Shown: positions 1 through 8,934, counted from the first letter of the stretch. The stretch is DNA of 64,000 nucleotides from SABI01 sp963678555 (GCA_963678555.2 CAXXJA010000002.1:1240001-1304000); one strand, 5' to 3'. Numbers and translations: made by a program. Notes: generated by a model from the sequence alone, not told the origin.

Positions 1-143
1 CGGCGCAATATAGCTCCGAAACGGTCAACCTGTTGTGGTGAAAGTGACTCAAGTTCAGTGGGTTAAGTGATTGACAAGCGGCTGGGCTCGGCTATTTTTA
101 AAGGAAAGAACGTGCTGAGCAACCTTTGCACAAGGAGGGCCCT

Positions 144-641
144 ATGCCGCAGGAATTCATTCATCAAGAAGCGATCAAACAGGCTGTTGAGAGTGCCAAA
201 CAGATCATGTGCTTTTATCGAAAGGCTGCGGATATGGTCGCGGATGAAGGCGGAAAGAAGGTCTTCAGCCGCCTGGCCGATGAAAAAAGGGCGCATGTCG
301 AACGTTTTTTCCGCTATTATAAAGGGACTGAATTCGGCAGCTTTGACGAATTTATCGTGACTCCCTGCAGCGAGGAGGCCGCGGTCGTGAAAGAGCTCGG
401 CGGGATTATTAGCGCGGAAGTCAAAGAACGCAAGGCGCGGGAAATCGCCCTTGGCAAAGAACAGCAGATGGAACGGATTCTGCGCAGCAAAGCGAAGAAT
501 ATCGTTGATCCAGGGGTGCGGACCGTTTTTGAGCAGCTGGCCCAGGAAAGCCAAAAGCATTTTGCGGTGATTGAATCGGAATACGCCCGGTTCATGGGCA
601 TGCCCCATGAAACCGATATCGATACCTACGTGAGGGAATAG
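144..641 (+). CDS. ferritin-like / rubrerythrin-type diiron protein
   Basis: A 165-aa, almost all-helical protein. The start was placed at the ATG preceded by a perfect AGGAGG (133-138); an in-frame TTG lies further upstream but cuts into that ribosome site. Two Glu/His-rich helices are visible (DEKRAHVERFF near residue 50 and ESQKHFAVIE near residue 137), the spacing expected for a carboxylate/His diiron centre. There is no C-terminal rubredoxin CxxC pair, so this is a short erythrin or ferritin-like form rather than full rubrerythrin. Family members handle peroxide or iron in the cytoplasm. The diheme cytochrome gene follows after only 6 bp, so the two are probably co-transcribed. The exact substrate is not visible. 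Confidence 0.8.
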   Translation: MPQEFIHQEAIKQAVESAKQIMCFYRKAADMVADEGGKKVFSRLADEKRAHVERFFRYYKGTEFGSFDEFIVTPCSEEAAVVKELGGIISAEVKERKAREIALGKEQQMERILRSKAKNIVDPGVRTVFEQLAQESQKHFAVIESEYARFMGMPHETDIDTYVRE

Positions 642-647
642 CCGTTT

Positions 648-1166
648 ATGAAGTTTCTGTTCGTGACGGTCTTTGTTCTGGCGATGAGTCTGGCTGCTAC
701 GGTGACGGTATCCGCCCAGGACAAGATCGAGGCCGAATACCAGCGCATCATTAACGAACGTTGCAGCCAGTGCCACACGCCGGCACGCATTGAGCAAGCG
801 CTGGAACGGGGTGAGTATATCGATGAAATCATCACCAAGATGATCCGCTTCGGGGCTCGACTCGATGATCGTGAGGCAGAAGTCATGGGAAACTTCTGGA
901 CCGCGCAGCAGGCGACGATAAAGAACAAATCGGCCGCATCGCCTCCGACTCAGGTCGATCCTTTAGGGGAATATCGGGCCATTCTGGAGCGGCGCTGCAC
1001 CGGCTGTCACAGCCTGGCCCCGGTGGATCGGGCCATGCGGGACGGGCGTTCTCTGAATGAATTGCTGGATCTGATGGCGGCCCGCGGAGTGATTATTAGC
1101 CCGGCGGAAAAGAGTGTGCTGGGGACCTTTTGGGGGACTCCGTTCAAAGCGGACCTGCCACAATAA
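648..1166 (+). CDS. periplasmic diheme c-type cytochrome
   Basis: A 172-aa protein with an N-terminal signal peptide (hydrophobic residues 3-20, AxA-like cleavage before QDKIEAE). Two heme-binding motifs are visible, CSQCH near residue 43 and CTGCH near residue 119. They sit in two repeated halves that share the pattern EYxxIxxxRCxxCH followed by GxxxxExxxxM, which suggests an internal duplication of a monoheme domain. The likely role is periplasmic electron transfer. It is almost contiguous with the upstream ferritin-like gene. I do not recognise a named family and the electron partner is unknown. Confidence 0.85.
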   Translation: MKFLFVTVFVLAMSLAATVTVSAQDKIEAEYQRIINERCSQCHTPARIEQALERGEYIDEIITKMIRFGARLDDREAEVMGNFWTAQQATIKNKSAASPPTQVDPLGEYRAILERRCTGCHSLAPVDRAMRDGRSLNELLDLMAARGVIISPAEKSVLGTFWGTPFKADLPQ

Positions 1167-1209
1167 ACTGAAATCATTAACCTGACAATTGATTGCCGAG
1201 GAGGGGGAT

Positions 1210-1893
1210 ATGCGGCGGATTAAAGATTGGCCGGCGGACGAGCGTCCGCGGGAGAAATTACTTGCGTCCGGAGCCGAAAAACTGACCGATGCCGAATTGC
1301 TGGCATTGATTATCCGTACCGGGGACGGCTCCGGGAAAAACAGCGCAGTCGATTTGGCGCGGGCACTGCTCAGCCGGTTCGGTTCGTTTCGACAACTGGC
1401 CACAGCCAGTATCGGCGAACTTTGTCAGCAACCCGGAATCGGTCCGGCCAAAGCAGCGGAAATCCAGGCGCTGTTCCAGATCGGCCGGCGTTTTGCCGAT
1501 CAGCGTTTGCAGCCCGGCCAGCCTTATCGCTCATCTCAGGATGCCTTCCTGCATTTCCATGAACGACTCTGCGATTACCGCAAAGAAGTGTTTGTCGCCC
1601 TGCTGCTGGACACCAAAAACCGTCTGTTAAAAGAGGTACGCATCTCCGAAGGAAGCCTGAACGCGAGTATTGTCCATCCGCGGGAAGTTTTTGCCCCGGC
1701 CCTCAAGGAATCTGCGGCGGCCATTCTTTTTGTCCACAACCACCCCTCCGGCGATCCGACGCCGAGCCGAGAAGATATCTCCATCACCGAACGGTTGAAG
1801 CAGGTAGGGGAGCTGATGGGGGTGCGGGTGCTGGACCATGTCATAATCGGCAAAGGGGAATATGTCAGCCTGGCCGACCGGGGCCTGCTCTGA
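1210..1893 (+). CDS. radC: RadC family protein (JAB/MPN domain)
   Basis: A 227-aa protein of normal RadC length. The N-terminal helix-hairpin-helix region (QQPGIGPAKAAEIQAL, about residues 77-92) is followed by the JAMM metalloprotease-like core HNHPSGDPTPSREDISIT near residue 177, which supplies the HxH...S..D zinc ligands. The ATG at 1210 was chosen because it starts the conserved RIKDWPADERPREKL segment and follows a GAGGAGGGGG ribosome site. A start 21 bp upstream is also open. Despite its name, a role of this family in DNA repair is not established. The gene is convergent with the NtrC-type regulator. Confidence 0.95.
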   Translation: MRRIKDWPADERPREKLLASGAEKLTDAELLALIIRTGDGSGKNSAVDLARALLSRFGSFRQLATASIGELCQQPGIGPAKAAEIQALFQIGRRFADQRLQPGQPYRSSQDAFLHFHERLCDYRKEVFVALLLDTKNRLLKEVRISEGSLNASIVHPREVFAPALKESAAAILFVHNHPSGDPTPSREDISITERLKQVGELMGVRVLDHVIIGKGEYVSLADRGLL

Positions 1894-1937
1894 AAACGGT
1901 CGGAAGGCTGAATCGCGTAAAGCCAGCACTGGATGGG

Positions 1938-3299
1938 TTACTCGATCTCGTAATCCTTGATCTTGTACATCAGTGAGCGCAGGCTGATTTCCAGAAGCTG
2001 GGCGGCCTGGGTGCGGTTCCGGTCGGTTTTTTTCAAGGCCTTGCGAATATACTCTTCTTCCAGCCGCCGGGTGGCGACCTTCAGAGAGTATTCTTCCGCG
2101 TCGAAACCTCCAGGGGCTGGCTGCCTCATGCGCAGCGCGGGCAGTTCCAGATGCTCACCGTGGCTGAAAATGAGGGCTTTCTCAATATAGTTTTCCAGCT
2201 CGCGGACATTGCCGAGCCAGGGATAGCGAGTCAGAGTCTGTTTGGCCTCTTCGGTCAACTGCGGGCAGGGCCGCTTCTCCCGATGGCAGATCTTGGCCAG
2301 GAAATGTTCGCTCAGTTTGACGATATCTTCAGGTCGTTCGCGCAATGGCGGCAGGTGCACATCGACCACCGCCAGGCGGTAATACAGATCCTGGCGAAAG
2401 GTTCCTTGCTGGACCGCACCCTGCAGGTCGGTGCCGGCGGCCGCAATCACCCGGGTATTGATTTTTTCCGAGCGGGTGGCCCCCACTTTCCTGATTTCAC
2501 TCTCCTGCAGAACCCGCAACAGTTTCGGTTGCAGTTCCAGGGGCAGGTCGGCAATCTCATCCAAAAACAGGGTGCCGCCGTGGGCGATGGAAAACAATCC
2601 TTCCTTATCCCGATCAGCGCCGGTAAAGGCCCCTTTTTTATGCCCGAACAGTTCGCTTTCCAGTAACCCAGGGGTGATGGCGCTGCAGTTGATAGCCAAA
2701 AACTGACCTTTGCGAGCGCTTTCACTATGCAGGGCCTTGGCGATCAATTCCTTGCCGGTTCCGGTCTCGCCGCTGATCAGTACCGGGGAGTCGGCTTTGG
2801 CCGCCACTTTGACCAGTTTGAGCAATTGTTGCATTTTGGGGCTGGAATGGACGATATGCTCGATAGAAAAGTTCTGCTCCTGCTTCGACAGCGCTTGTTT
2901 CAATTGTCGGTTTTCAACCTTAAGCTGCTGACGCTCCTCGGCTTTACGCAGGGTCAGGATCACTTCATCGGGTTTGAAAGGTTTGGAAATATAGTCATAG
3001 GCACCGCGTTTCATGCATTCCAATGCGGTATCGACACTGCCATAGGCGCTCATCATGATGATCGTGCTGGTGAGCGCACGGACTTCCGGTTGCTCCAGAA
3101 AGGTCAGGCCGTCCATGTCCGGCATGCGGATATCAGAGAGGATGACGTCAAACTTTTCCTTGTAAAGCAGCTTGATGGCCTCGGCACCGTTGGCGGCTTC
3201 ACTGACCCGATATTGGTGCTGCTCCAAGACCAGCCGCAGCATATGACGCATGGAGCCTTCATCATCAATGACCAGAAGATTACGGAATTGCTCTGCCAT
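1938..3299 (-). CDS. sigma-54-dependent response regulator (NtrC/AtoC family)
   Basis: A 453-aa three-domain activator. The receiver domain (about 1-125) has the acidic pair in VIDDEGSM, the phospho-acceptor Asp in DVILSDIRMPDMDG, and the switch Lys in SKPFKPDE. The AAA+ core (about 150-380) has Walker A GETGTGKE, the sigma-54 contact loop GAFTGADRDKEG, Walker B GGTLFLDEIADLP and arginine-finger region RQDLYYRL. The C-terminal Fis-type helix-turn-helix (RNRTQAAQLLEISLRSLMYK) binds enhancer DNA. It should activate sigma-54 promoters when phosphorylated. No cognate kinase gene is adjacent, so it is an orphan regulator here. Confidence 0.95.
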   Translation of the reverse strand: MAEQFRNLLVIDDEGSMRHMLRLVLEQHQYRVSEAANGAEAIKLLYKEKFDVILSDIRMPDMDGLTFLEQPEVRALTSTIIMMSAYGSVDTALECMKRGAYDYISKPFKPDEVILTLRKAEERQQLKVENRQLKQALSKQEQNFSIEHIVHSSPKMQQLLKLVKVAAKADSPVLISGETGTGKELIAKALHSESARKGQFLAINCSAITPGLLESELFGHKKGAFTGADRDKEGLFSIAHGGTLFLDEIADLPLELQPKLLRVLQESEIRKVGATRSEKINTRVIAAAGTDLQGAVQQGTFRQDLYYRLAVVDVHLPPLRERPEDIVKLSEHFLAKICHREKRPCPQLTEEAKQTLTRYPWLGNVRELENYIEKALIFSHGEHLELPALRMRQPAPGGFDAEEYSLKVATRRLEEEYIRKALKKTDRNRTQAAQLLEISLRSLMYKIKDYEIE

Positions 3300-3538
3300 G
3301 GATTCCCCTCAATAGTAAAGTAACAGTTTTGTTAAGATACCTTTATTTTTGGGAATGATCAATGATCTTCCCTGCGGGGGGTAGTGGACGACCTGTTGCT
3401 GGCTTCCTTTCTCCGTTTGTGGAGGGAGGAAGCATGACACTGTCACAAGCTCCGATAGATGGGGAGGTTGAGTTTTAGACGAGAACGGAATTGAATTCCA
3501 TCAAGGAAGCAGTCCTCCCAATTGCGTAGCCCCGATCT

Positions 3539-3778
3539 CCGCCAGTACGAGAAGCCTTGCTTCTCGTCGGGCGCATTCGACGAAGATGCGGTTCGTAGCG
3601 GCCATGCTCCGTGCATAAATGTAACGGCGACCAACCCTGCCGAACCAACAATGACCAGCGCGCAGCTAGATTTCATTCAGAACAAACGAAACTCCCGAGC
3701 AATCAAAAGGCCATTTTTTGCCTTCTTTTTGTGGGCCTGGACAAAAAGAAGGGCGGCTGCGGGGCCGCGACCCCGCGA
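3539..3778 (+). repeat. three-hairpin structured repeat, copy A1
   Basis: A non-coding element of about 240 bp. In order it holds hairpin 1 (CGAGAAGC/GCTTCTCG), a conserved spacer ending in AATCAAAAG, hairpin 2 (CCTTCTTTTTGT/ACAAAAAGAAGG, 3728-3762), and GC-rich hairpin 3 (GCGGGG/CCCCGC). Near-identical copies occur at 36883-37121 and 37555-37794. Open frames across it are artefacts of the repeat. Confidence 0.8.
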
Positions 3779-3838
3779 CTGTGATTGTGATCTTGAGATT
3801 TGACTGTCAGACCGGAACAGCCCATTACTCAATGAGAG

Positions 3839-4087
3839 AAACCGTCGGGTCTCGGCCCGACAGCCGACCTCCTTTTTTTTGATCGCAAATAAAAAGGAGA
3901 CAAAAAAAACTCTTTTGATTTCTCGGGATGAGCGGCTCTGTTGTGAATTATCGTGGGTCGCGCTGAGAGCAGCTTTGTGGCCTGGGATTGAGACGGATAC
4001 CTCTTTCGCCTTCGAAGCATTGCTATGTGGAAACCGAATCGTTGCAGTATGAGCCCCGAAAAAGGCAGGCCTTTTGACGGGGCAACG
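3839..4087 (-). repeat. three-hairpin structured repeat, copy B1 (inverted type)
   Basis: Read on the minus strand, this has the same layout as copy A1: hairpin 1 (CCCCGTCAAAAGGC paired with GCCTTTTTCGGGG), spacer with AATCAAAAG, hairpin 2 (CTCCTTTTT/AAAAAGGAG) and hairpin 3 (GTCGGG/CCCGAC). The stems differ in sequence but keep pairing, so A and B are diverged members of one family placed head to head. Close copies lie at 36533-36780 and 37190-37438. Confidence 0.8.
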
Positions 4088-4140
4088 GGTGGCGGTGGTG
4101 ATTAGTGCTTGTCGCGCTATAAATAGGAATTGGCTGGTTT

Positions 4141-4241
4141 CTCCACCCCCATCCCGACCTTCCCCCATCGAAGGAGGAAGGAGAACAACCCGTTGGTGAA
4201 TTCCCTCCTCCCATTGTGGGGGAGGGTCAGGGTGGGGGGGA
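4141..4241. repeat. GC-rich imperfect palindrome repeat
   Basis: A CCACCCCCATCCCGACC half-site faces an inverted GGGTCAGGGTGGGGG half-site, with CTTCCCCC and GGGGGAGG inside. This is the repeat type that yields spurious PHPDPPPQWEEG-like peptides in many proteobacterial genomes. Related copies lie at 9911-9970 and 36440-36490. Confidence 0.7.
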
Positions 4242-4260
4242 TTCATGATATTCGAAATAA

Positions 4261-4731
4261 TCAATTGCGTAATGTCGCCACCAAGCGCCCCGGATGCAGT
4301 AGTAAGTCAAGCGCCGCAAGGATATCCCTGGTGACCAGATCCGCCGCCAGGATGGTGGCACTGGCCGCGCCCTCCTCCTGCATTACTGCAATCCCCAATC
4401 CCGCTCCGGCCAGCATGAGCCGGTCATTGCGGCCGTTGCCAATGGCCGCTGCTCTGGATGCACCGAGCTGCTGCAGGTAATCGAGTTTGGCCTGGTCTTG
4501 AGCCTTGGGGGAAATGATCGACAGCCGACAGGGGATCTCCGCCACGGCCTTGGCAACGCTGCCAAAAGTATCTGCGGTAATGATATGGACTTGCAGCTGT
4601 CCGGCTAGCAGCTCAAGACGCTGGCGAACGCCGGTAATGAGCTGGCCGTCATAGGCGAGGGTGCCGTTGAAATCAAGGACCAGGTGGTCCAGTTGCAGGG
4701 TTTGAGAACCGGGGATGTCAATTGTCAGCAT
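4261..4731 (-). CDS. HAD-superfamily soluble phosphatase-like protein
   Basis: A 156-aa protein resembling the isolated phosphatase (P) domain of P-type ATPases. Motif I is DFNGTLAYDG near residue 24, with the nucleophile Asp and an Asn in place of the usual second Asp-containing spacing. Motif III Lys lies in SPKAQDQAKLDYL, and motif IV is GNGRNDRLML near residue 98. There are no membrane segments, so it is cytosolic. Members are usually annotated as soluble P-type ATPase-like phosphatases with unknown substrate. It sits alone between repeats and a long leader region. Confidence 0.8.
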   Translation of the reverse strand: MLTIDIPGSQTLQLDHLVLDFNGTLAYDGQLITGVRQRLELLAGQLQVHIITADTFGSVAKAVAEIPCRLSIISPKAQDQAKLDYLQQLGASRAAAIGNGRNDRLMLAGAGLGIAVMQEEGAASATILAADLVTRDILAALDLLLHPGRLVATLRN

Positions 4732-5113
4732 AATAGGTGTCCTGGCAAGGGTTTGGGAAACTCGGTACCAATAAACAATTCTGGCTTAATTGGTTGTTCG
4801 CAGGCAAGCGCTTGTTGATGCGAGCAGGGCAAGCTCCGGTTGAGGATGAGCTTTTTCCCTGGGCTGATTCAGCCTGATGGCAATTGCTTTTCACTGCTGA
4901 ATCCACTATTGTTGATTGCTAAACTTCCTAATATCTCAATTGATTCTGGATTGTTCAGGCTGTCGGCTGCGGTGTTTTCCCAGACTTTGTGTCAAGCCGG
5001 GGCTCTTTTGCCTTGCCGACGTCTCAATAACTTCAGGATGAATCCAAGTCGGTTGAAAAAAAGATAGCCACAACTTGCCTGCTTTGCAGCGGGAACTGTC
5101 AGGAGTCGCGATA
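4732..5113. other. intergenic region, no gene recognised
   Basis: About 380 bp between divergent genes. It must hold the promoters of the HAD protein (minus) and the GGDEF protein (plus). Apart from the AGGAG ribosome site just before 5114, nothing structured was recognised. No c-di-GMP riboswitch core was seen. Confidence 0.5.
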
Positions 5114-7036
5114 ATGAATCGAATCTCCCTCTTCTCCTCCCGACGCCTCAGCGGCCAAATCCTTGTCAGGGTTTTACTATTCGGGGTTCTTGTTGTGACG
5201 ATTGCCACGATTTCCTGCTACTTTTTGGTGTATCACCATAGCAAGGAGCGCTCATTGGCGACGATGCGCCAATATATGGTTGAGCGCAAGCAGATTGAGG
5301 ATCAGCTTTTTGCTGGGGCCTATCATAATTTAATCTTCTTTCGGGACGAGTTCCTTCATCTATATCTTTCGTCGTTGGATTTTTCGGATGATGAGTTCTG
5401 GACGATGTATTTCGTCGATGCTGACGGAGCCACCCGGATGAAGGAGCAATACTTTACCGGAAGCATCGAATCGCACCTGGGACGATCCTGGGGGGTGACC
5501 AGTTTTATCGGCAACAATCAGTCGGTCGCTTCCCACGATTTTAAGCGTCGGCTGCTCATTGCTTATCTTCTGGTGAACCGCTACGGTCCGGCCTGGGCTG
5601 CCCAAGGGGTACTGCATGCCTCTTATCCGGAGAATGCAATTACCATCTATTCCCCCGAGGCTCCCTGGGGACTGCAAGCCAAACCGGACCTGCCCATGAA
5701 CGAACTGGGCACCATCAAGGCGACCCTGCAAGCGGAAAATCCCGAGCGGAATCCGGTGTGGACGGGACTTTATTACGACGAGACGGTTGGACAATGGACC
5801 ATTACCTTTGAACTGCCGGTGGACTACCAGGGGCGCCACTTGGTGAATCCCAGTCTGGATCTGAACTTGACCGCTATTATGCAGCGGCTCGACAATGATT
5901 CCCAAGCCGGCACCTATTCCATGATTCTCAGTAAAAATGGCTATCTTATTGCTCATCCCGGCAAACTCAAGGACGAACTGAAACAAAAAGGGCAGCTGTC
6001 GCTGGATAAAATCGGTGATCCCGCTCTCGATCGCATATTTCATCGAATAGCGCTGGAAAAACCGGATGCGGACGGCATTTCCGTGATTGAAGATGTCCAG
6101 GGAGGCAACTACCTGATCGCCGCTACTCTGACGGGGCCTGACTGGTGGCTGGTGACGGTCTTTCCCAAACAACTTATTGCCCATGAAGCGCACCAGACTG
6201 CGCGCATTGTCCTGCTGTTCGGGTTTCTGCTTTTTGTGGTCTATTATGTCACGGTTTATCTGGTGATCGGCAAACAGGTTAAAGCCCCCCTGGCCAAGCT
6301 GCAGCAGGCCATATCCCTGGTCGCGGCCGGAGATTACCAAACCGTGATCCGCTCTCCGCAGCAGCTCCCTTTGGAACAGCAGAATGAGATCGGTGGGCTG
6401 GCTGGAACCTTTCTGGAGATGTGTCGTAAGGTCAATGAGGTTCAGACTAATCTGCAGGGGCTGGTGAACAGCCGGACCCAGGAGTTGGAAACGGCCAATG
6501 CCCAGCTCAGGGAGTTGAGCCTGCTCGATGGTTTGACCGGCATTCATAATCGCCGCTCCTTGAATCGGGATATCGAGGCCGTATTCAATCAGGCGCAGAA
6601 CAATGTCGAATCCTTTTTTCTGCTGCTGGTTGACATTGACCATTTCAAGGCGTTCAACGATATCTACGGGCATACGGCGGGGGACGAAACCCTGCGTGCG
6701 GTGGCCCAGGTCATTGCCGCCACTATCCGAAAAGGCGATCGTGCCTATCGCTATGGCGGTGAGGAATTCGCGGTGATTTTCAACAGCGCCGACCACGCCG
6801 CTGCCCATATCTGCGGCGAGCGGCTGGTCGAGGCGGTTCGTAACACGGAAATCCTTCACCGCGGCAGCCCCCACGGAATCATTACCGTCAGTGCCGGATT
6901 GGTGGGGTATTCCTCCCGTTTTCAGTCGGTGACCGAGCTGATCAATGTGGCCGATGCCTGCCTTTACCAGGCAAAAGACTCCGGCCGCAATTGTCTGCGG
7001 ATCAATCTTGCTGCTGACGACGGCCAGACTGGTTGA
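5114..7036 (+). CDS. membrane diguanylate cyclase: Cache-HAMP-GGDEF
   Basis: A 640-aa protein. Transmembrane helix 1 (about residues 14-35) is followed by a large periplasmic sensor of double-Cache type, helix 2 (LLFGFLLFVVYYVTVYLVI, about 365-385), a HAMP linker and a C-terminal GGDEF domain with active-site GGEEF near residue 548. An RKGD sequence five residues before GGEEF fits the c-di-GMP inhibitory I-site. It should make c-di-GMP from GTP in response to a periplasmic ligand. The start at 5114 was chosen over one 39 bp upstream because it has an AGGAG ribosome site and begins the membrane segment. It is convergent with the next gene, 4 bp apart. Confidence 0.92.
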   Translation: MNRISLFSSRRLSGQILVRVLLFGVLVVTIATISCYFLVYHHSKERSLATMRQYMVERKQIEDQLFAGAYHNLIFFRDEFLHLYLSSLDFSDDEFWTMYFVDADGATRMKEQYFTGSIESHLGRSWGVTSFIGNNQSVASHDFKRRLLIAYLLVNRYGPAWAAQGVLHASYPENAITIYSPEAPWGLQAKPDLPMNELGTIKATLQAENPERNPVWTGLYYDETVGQWTITFELPVDYQGRHLVNPSLDLNLTAIMQRLDNDSQAGTYSMILSKNGYLIAHPGKLKDELKQKGQLSLDKIGDPALDRIFHRIALEKPDADGISVIEDVQGGNYLIAATLTGPDWWLVTVFPKQLIAHEAHQTARIVLLFGFLLFVVYYVTVYLVIGKQVKAPLAKLQQAISLVAAGDYQTVIRSPQQLPLEQQNEIGGLAGTFLEMCRKVNEVQTNLQGLVNSRTQELETANAQLRELSLLDGLTGIHNRRSLNRDIEAVFNQAQNNVESFFLLLVDIDHFKAFNDIYGHTAGDETLRAVAQVIAATIRKGDRAYRYGGEEFAVIFNSADHAAAHICGERLVEAVRNTEILHRGSPHGIITVSAGLVGYSSRFQSVTELINVADACLYQAKDSGRNCLRINLAADDGQTG

Positions 7037-7040
7037 TTGT

Positions 7041-7580
7041 TCAGGCTGATTGATCCCCCTGCCACTCGTTTGGCAGCCGTTGCAGGAATGTCTTGATGGC
7101 TTTTGGCGAGGTTAGATGCAGCACCTGTTTGGACTGCGCTGCGTCGGTGATCAATTGCCGATACTTTGGCGTCAGCTTGCGGTGGCAGAGCCACAAAACC
7201 CGGTAGCTGTTCAATGATCCTTGCCAAATCGGACTATCTTTGGGCCAACCCTCGGGATTGACAAATACTCCTTTGATGAGCCGCTTAGTGACCCACCAGA
7301 AATGCCTGGCTAGGGGGAGATCGATATAGATCAAGGTATCAGCGGCGGCAAAGCGCTGCCAGGCAGAGCTTACGCAACCAAAACCATCAATGATCCAGCG
7401 AGGTTGCTGCAACAGTTCGGCGTGGATGGCCAGGTACTCCTGGTGTGGCACCTCGCCGCCGCCGGGGCGGTATTTAATTTGATCAAGGGAATGGAGCGGG
7501 AGCCCGGTCAGTTCTGCCAGTTGCCCGGCCAGGTGGGATTTTCCGCCGCCGGCATTACCGAATATGGCGACTTTGTTCAT
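7041..7580 (-). CDS. P-loop kinase-like protein (topology-modulation / FlaR-type)
   Basis: A 179-aa nucleoside-kinase-fold protein. The Walker A motif GNAGGGKSHLA lies at residues 8-18, and the LDQIKYRPGG segment and WIIDGF core match small adenylate-kinase-like proteins often annotated as DNA topology modulation protein. A basic lid-like region (TKRLIKG) follows. The substrate is unknown and the historical name is not a proven function. It overlaps neither neighbour; its stop lies 4 bp from the stop of the convergent diguanylate cyclase. Confidence 0.75.
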   Translation of the reverse strand: MNKVAIFGNAGGGKSHLAGQLAELTGLPLHSLDQIKYRPGGGEVPHQEYLAIHAELLQQPRWIIDGFGCVSSAWQRFAAADTLIYIDLPLARHFWWVTKRLIKGVFVNPEGWPKDSPIWQGSLNSYRVLWLCHRKLTPKYRQLITDAAQSKQVLHLTSPKAIKTFLQRLPNEWQGDQSA

Positions 7581-7609
7581 GTTCTTGCCTCCTTGGTGGT
7601 TCGCCCAAG

Positions 7610-7644
7610 AAGCAAAAACACAAAACCCGCCTCTTGGGCGGGTT
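7610..7644 (-). terminator. rho-independent terminator after the MtfA-like gene
   Basis: Stem AACCCGCC/GGCGGGTT (7624-7644) followed on the minus strand by TTTTGTGTTTTTG. It lies downstream of the gene ending at 7794. Confidence 0.65.
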
Positions 7645-7793
7645 GATAAACGATCTTTACGTCAGTAAACCCACCACTCCTATGGAGTGATGGTAATAAT
7701 CAGCTGGAAAAGATGTGATGGGTTTGTGTTCATGAAAGTATTCTGGCGCGCCAGGAAGGTGTTGTCAACGGGAAAGTCACGTGCGGGCCAGGT

Positions 7794-8582
7794 TCAGTTT
7801 TTTCCGTCTCTGCGCAGCACGGGGTCCTGTTTGTAGTACTCTTTCAGCACCCGATAGAGCTCAGGAGACTGTTCAATCAGCAAGCGTGGCTGATCAAAGA
7901 ACTGTTCTGTCGCCACGGCAAAAAATTCGGCGGTATTGGTGCTGCCATAGGCGTCAAGGAATGACTTTCTGCCCTGTCGGGTATCCTGTTGCAGGCGCTG
8001 GTATTCCCGCGAACAGATTTCCACCCAATCTCGGTATTCGGCGCGGTCGCGCAGCGGAGGGGTCCCGTCAACAGTGCCGTCGAGCATGTCCAGCTTATGG
8101 GCAAACTCATGGTAGACAACGTTGTGGCCCAGTTCCGGGTGCCGCCCTTCGCGGAGGGCAGCATCCCAGATGATGATCACCGGGCCATGCAGGAACGCCT
8201 GCCCGAGAATTGGCTGTGTCGGACCCACCGGAGCTGTAGTGGTTTCAAAAAAGCCCTGCTGGCGGGGCGGTGGCACCACGGTTGTTGGATAGACGACGAT
8301 GGACTCGACATTCCGATAATAATTGTGTTGCAGGCCCAGCAACAGCAGGCAGGCCTGCGCGGAGATTGTCACCCGAATCTCATCGGTCAGTTGCAGCCCG
8401 CCAACCGCTTCCCAATGTTTTTCCGCAATAAACACCTGAATCAAGGCCTGCAGATGGGACCGTTCGTCGTCCTCCAACAGGCCATAATGGGCAACATTGC
8501 GGCAGATAATGGATTCCCACTGCTCAGGAAAAGGGCTTGCGGTGAGTTTTTTGCGCCGTCGATCGGTCAACCAGTTAAACAA
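7794..8582 (-). CDS. mtfA: M90-family zinc peptidase, MtfA-like
   Basis: A 262-aa protein matching the MtfA (YeeI) family in length and layout. The zinc site HEFAHKLD near residue 158 is preceded by the conserved NVVYHEFAHKLDMLDG stretch and followed by EFFAVATEQFF, which supplies the third, Glu-type ligand. In E. coli MtfA is a peptidase that binds the repressor Mlc and so links to PTS sugar uptake; whether that partner exists here cannot be seen. There is no signal peptide, consistent with a cytosolic enzyme. It is followed by a terminator and lies in the same direction as ppnP. Confidence 0.9.
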   Translation of the reverse strand: MFNWLTDRRRKKLTASPFPEQWESIICRNVAHYGLLEDDERSHLQALIQVFIAEKHWEAVGGLQLTDEIRVTISAQACLLLLGLQHNYYRNVESIVVYPTTVVPPPRQQGFFETTTAPVGPTQPILGQAFLHGPVIIIWDAALREGRHPELGHNVVYHEFAHKLDMLDGTVDGTPPLRDRAEYRDWVEICSREYQRLQQDTRQGRKSFLDAYGSTNTAEFFAVATEQFFDQPRLLIEQSPELYRVLKEYYKQDPVLRRDGKN

Positions 8583-8619
8583 TGTCTGTACTCTCTTGAT
8601 GAATGCGGTGGAGTGCCAA

Positions 8620-8934
8620 TCACTCTTTGATATAGCTGCAACAATAGTCGGTGACGGTTTTGATCTTCAATTGAAACTTGGCGTTGGCCGGTACTTCAAA
8701 GGAATCGCCGGCTTTGATGGCTTGCCAGTCGGACCCAGGCAGCCGAATCTCCAGGTTGCCGGCCAGAATTTCCATCAGCTCTTTGTCTTCGGTGCCGAAC
8801 TCATATTCACCGGGAAGCATGATTCCCAATGTCTTGCGCGTGCCGTCAGCAAAAATGACCGCCCGGCTGGTGACTTGTCCGTCAAAGTAGATATTGGCTT
8901 CCCGAACGACTGATACATTGTCAAATTGTGACAT
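8620..8934 (-). CDS. ppnP: pyrimidine/purine nucleoside phosphorylase
   Basis: A 104-aa single-domain cupin of the PpnP family (formerly DUF1255), the usual length. Characteristic segments are FDNVSVVREANIYFDG at the N-terminus, LGIMLPGEYEFGTEDKE in the middle, and FEVPANAKFQLK near the end. Family members phosphorolyse several nucleosides to base plus ribose-1-phosphate in nucleotide salvage. It lies 37 bp upstream of the MtfA-like gene on the same strand and may share its transcript. Confidence 0.92.
   Translation of the reverse strand: MSQFDNVSVVREANIYFDGQVTSRAVIFADGTRKTLGIMLPGEYEFGTEDKELMEILAGNLEIRLPGSDWQAIKAGDSFEVPANAKFQLKIKTVTDYCCSYIKE

Noticed and set aside
1..66. Possible 3' end of an upstream plus-strand gene (frames ending at 41 or 66)
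   Set aside because: Only 13-21 codons are visible and neither frame shows a recognisable C-terminus.
3728..3778. Hairpins 2 and 3 of the repeat as ordinary gene terminators
   Set aside because: They lie far from any gene end in the right orientation and recur as part of a fixed multi-hairpin unit.
3677..4264. Long minus-strand frame of 195 codons across the repeats
   Set aside because: It is built entirely from the three-hairpin and GC-rich repeats; similar frames recur at 36.5-37.9 kb only because the repeat recurs.
5360..6874. 504-codon minus-strand frame opposite the first GGDEF protein
   Set aside because: It is an antisense shadow of a gene with clear domains, caused by high-GC codon use.
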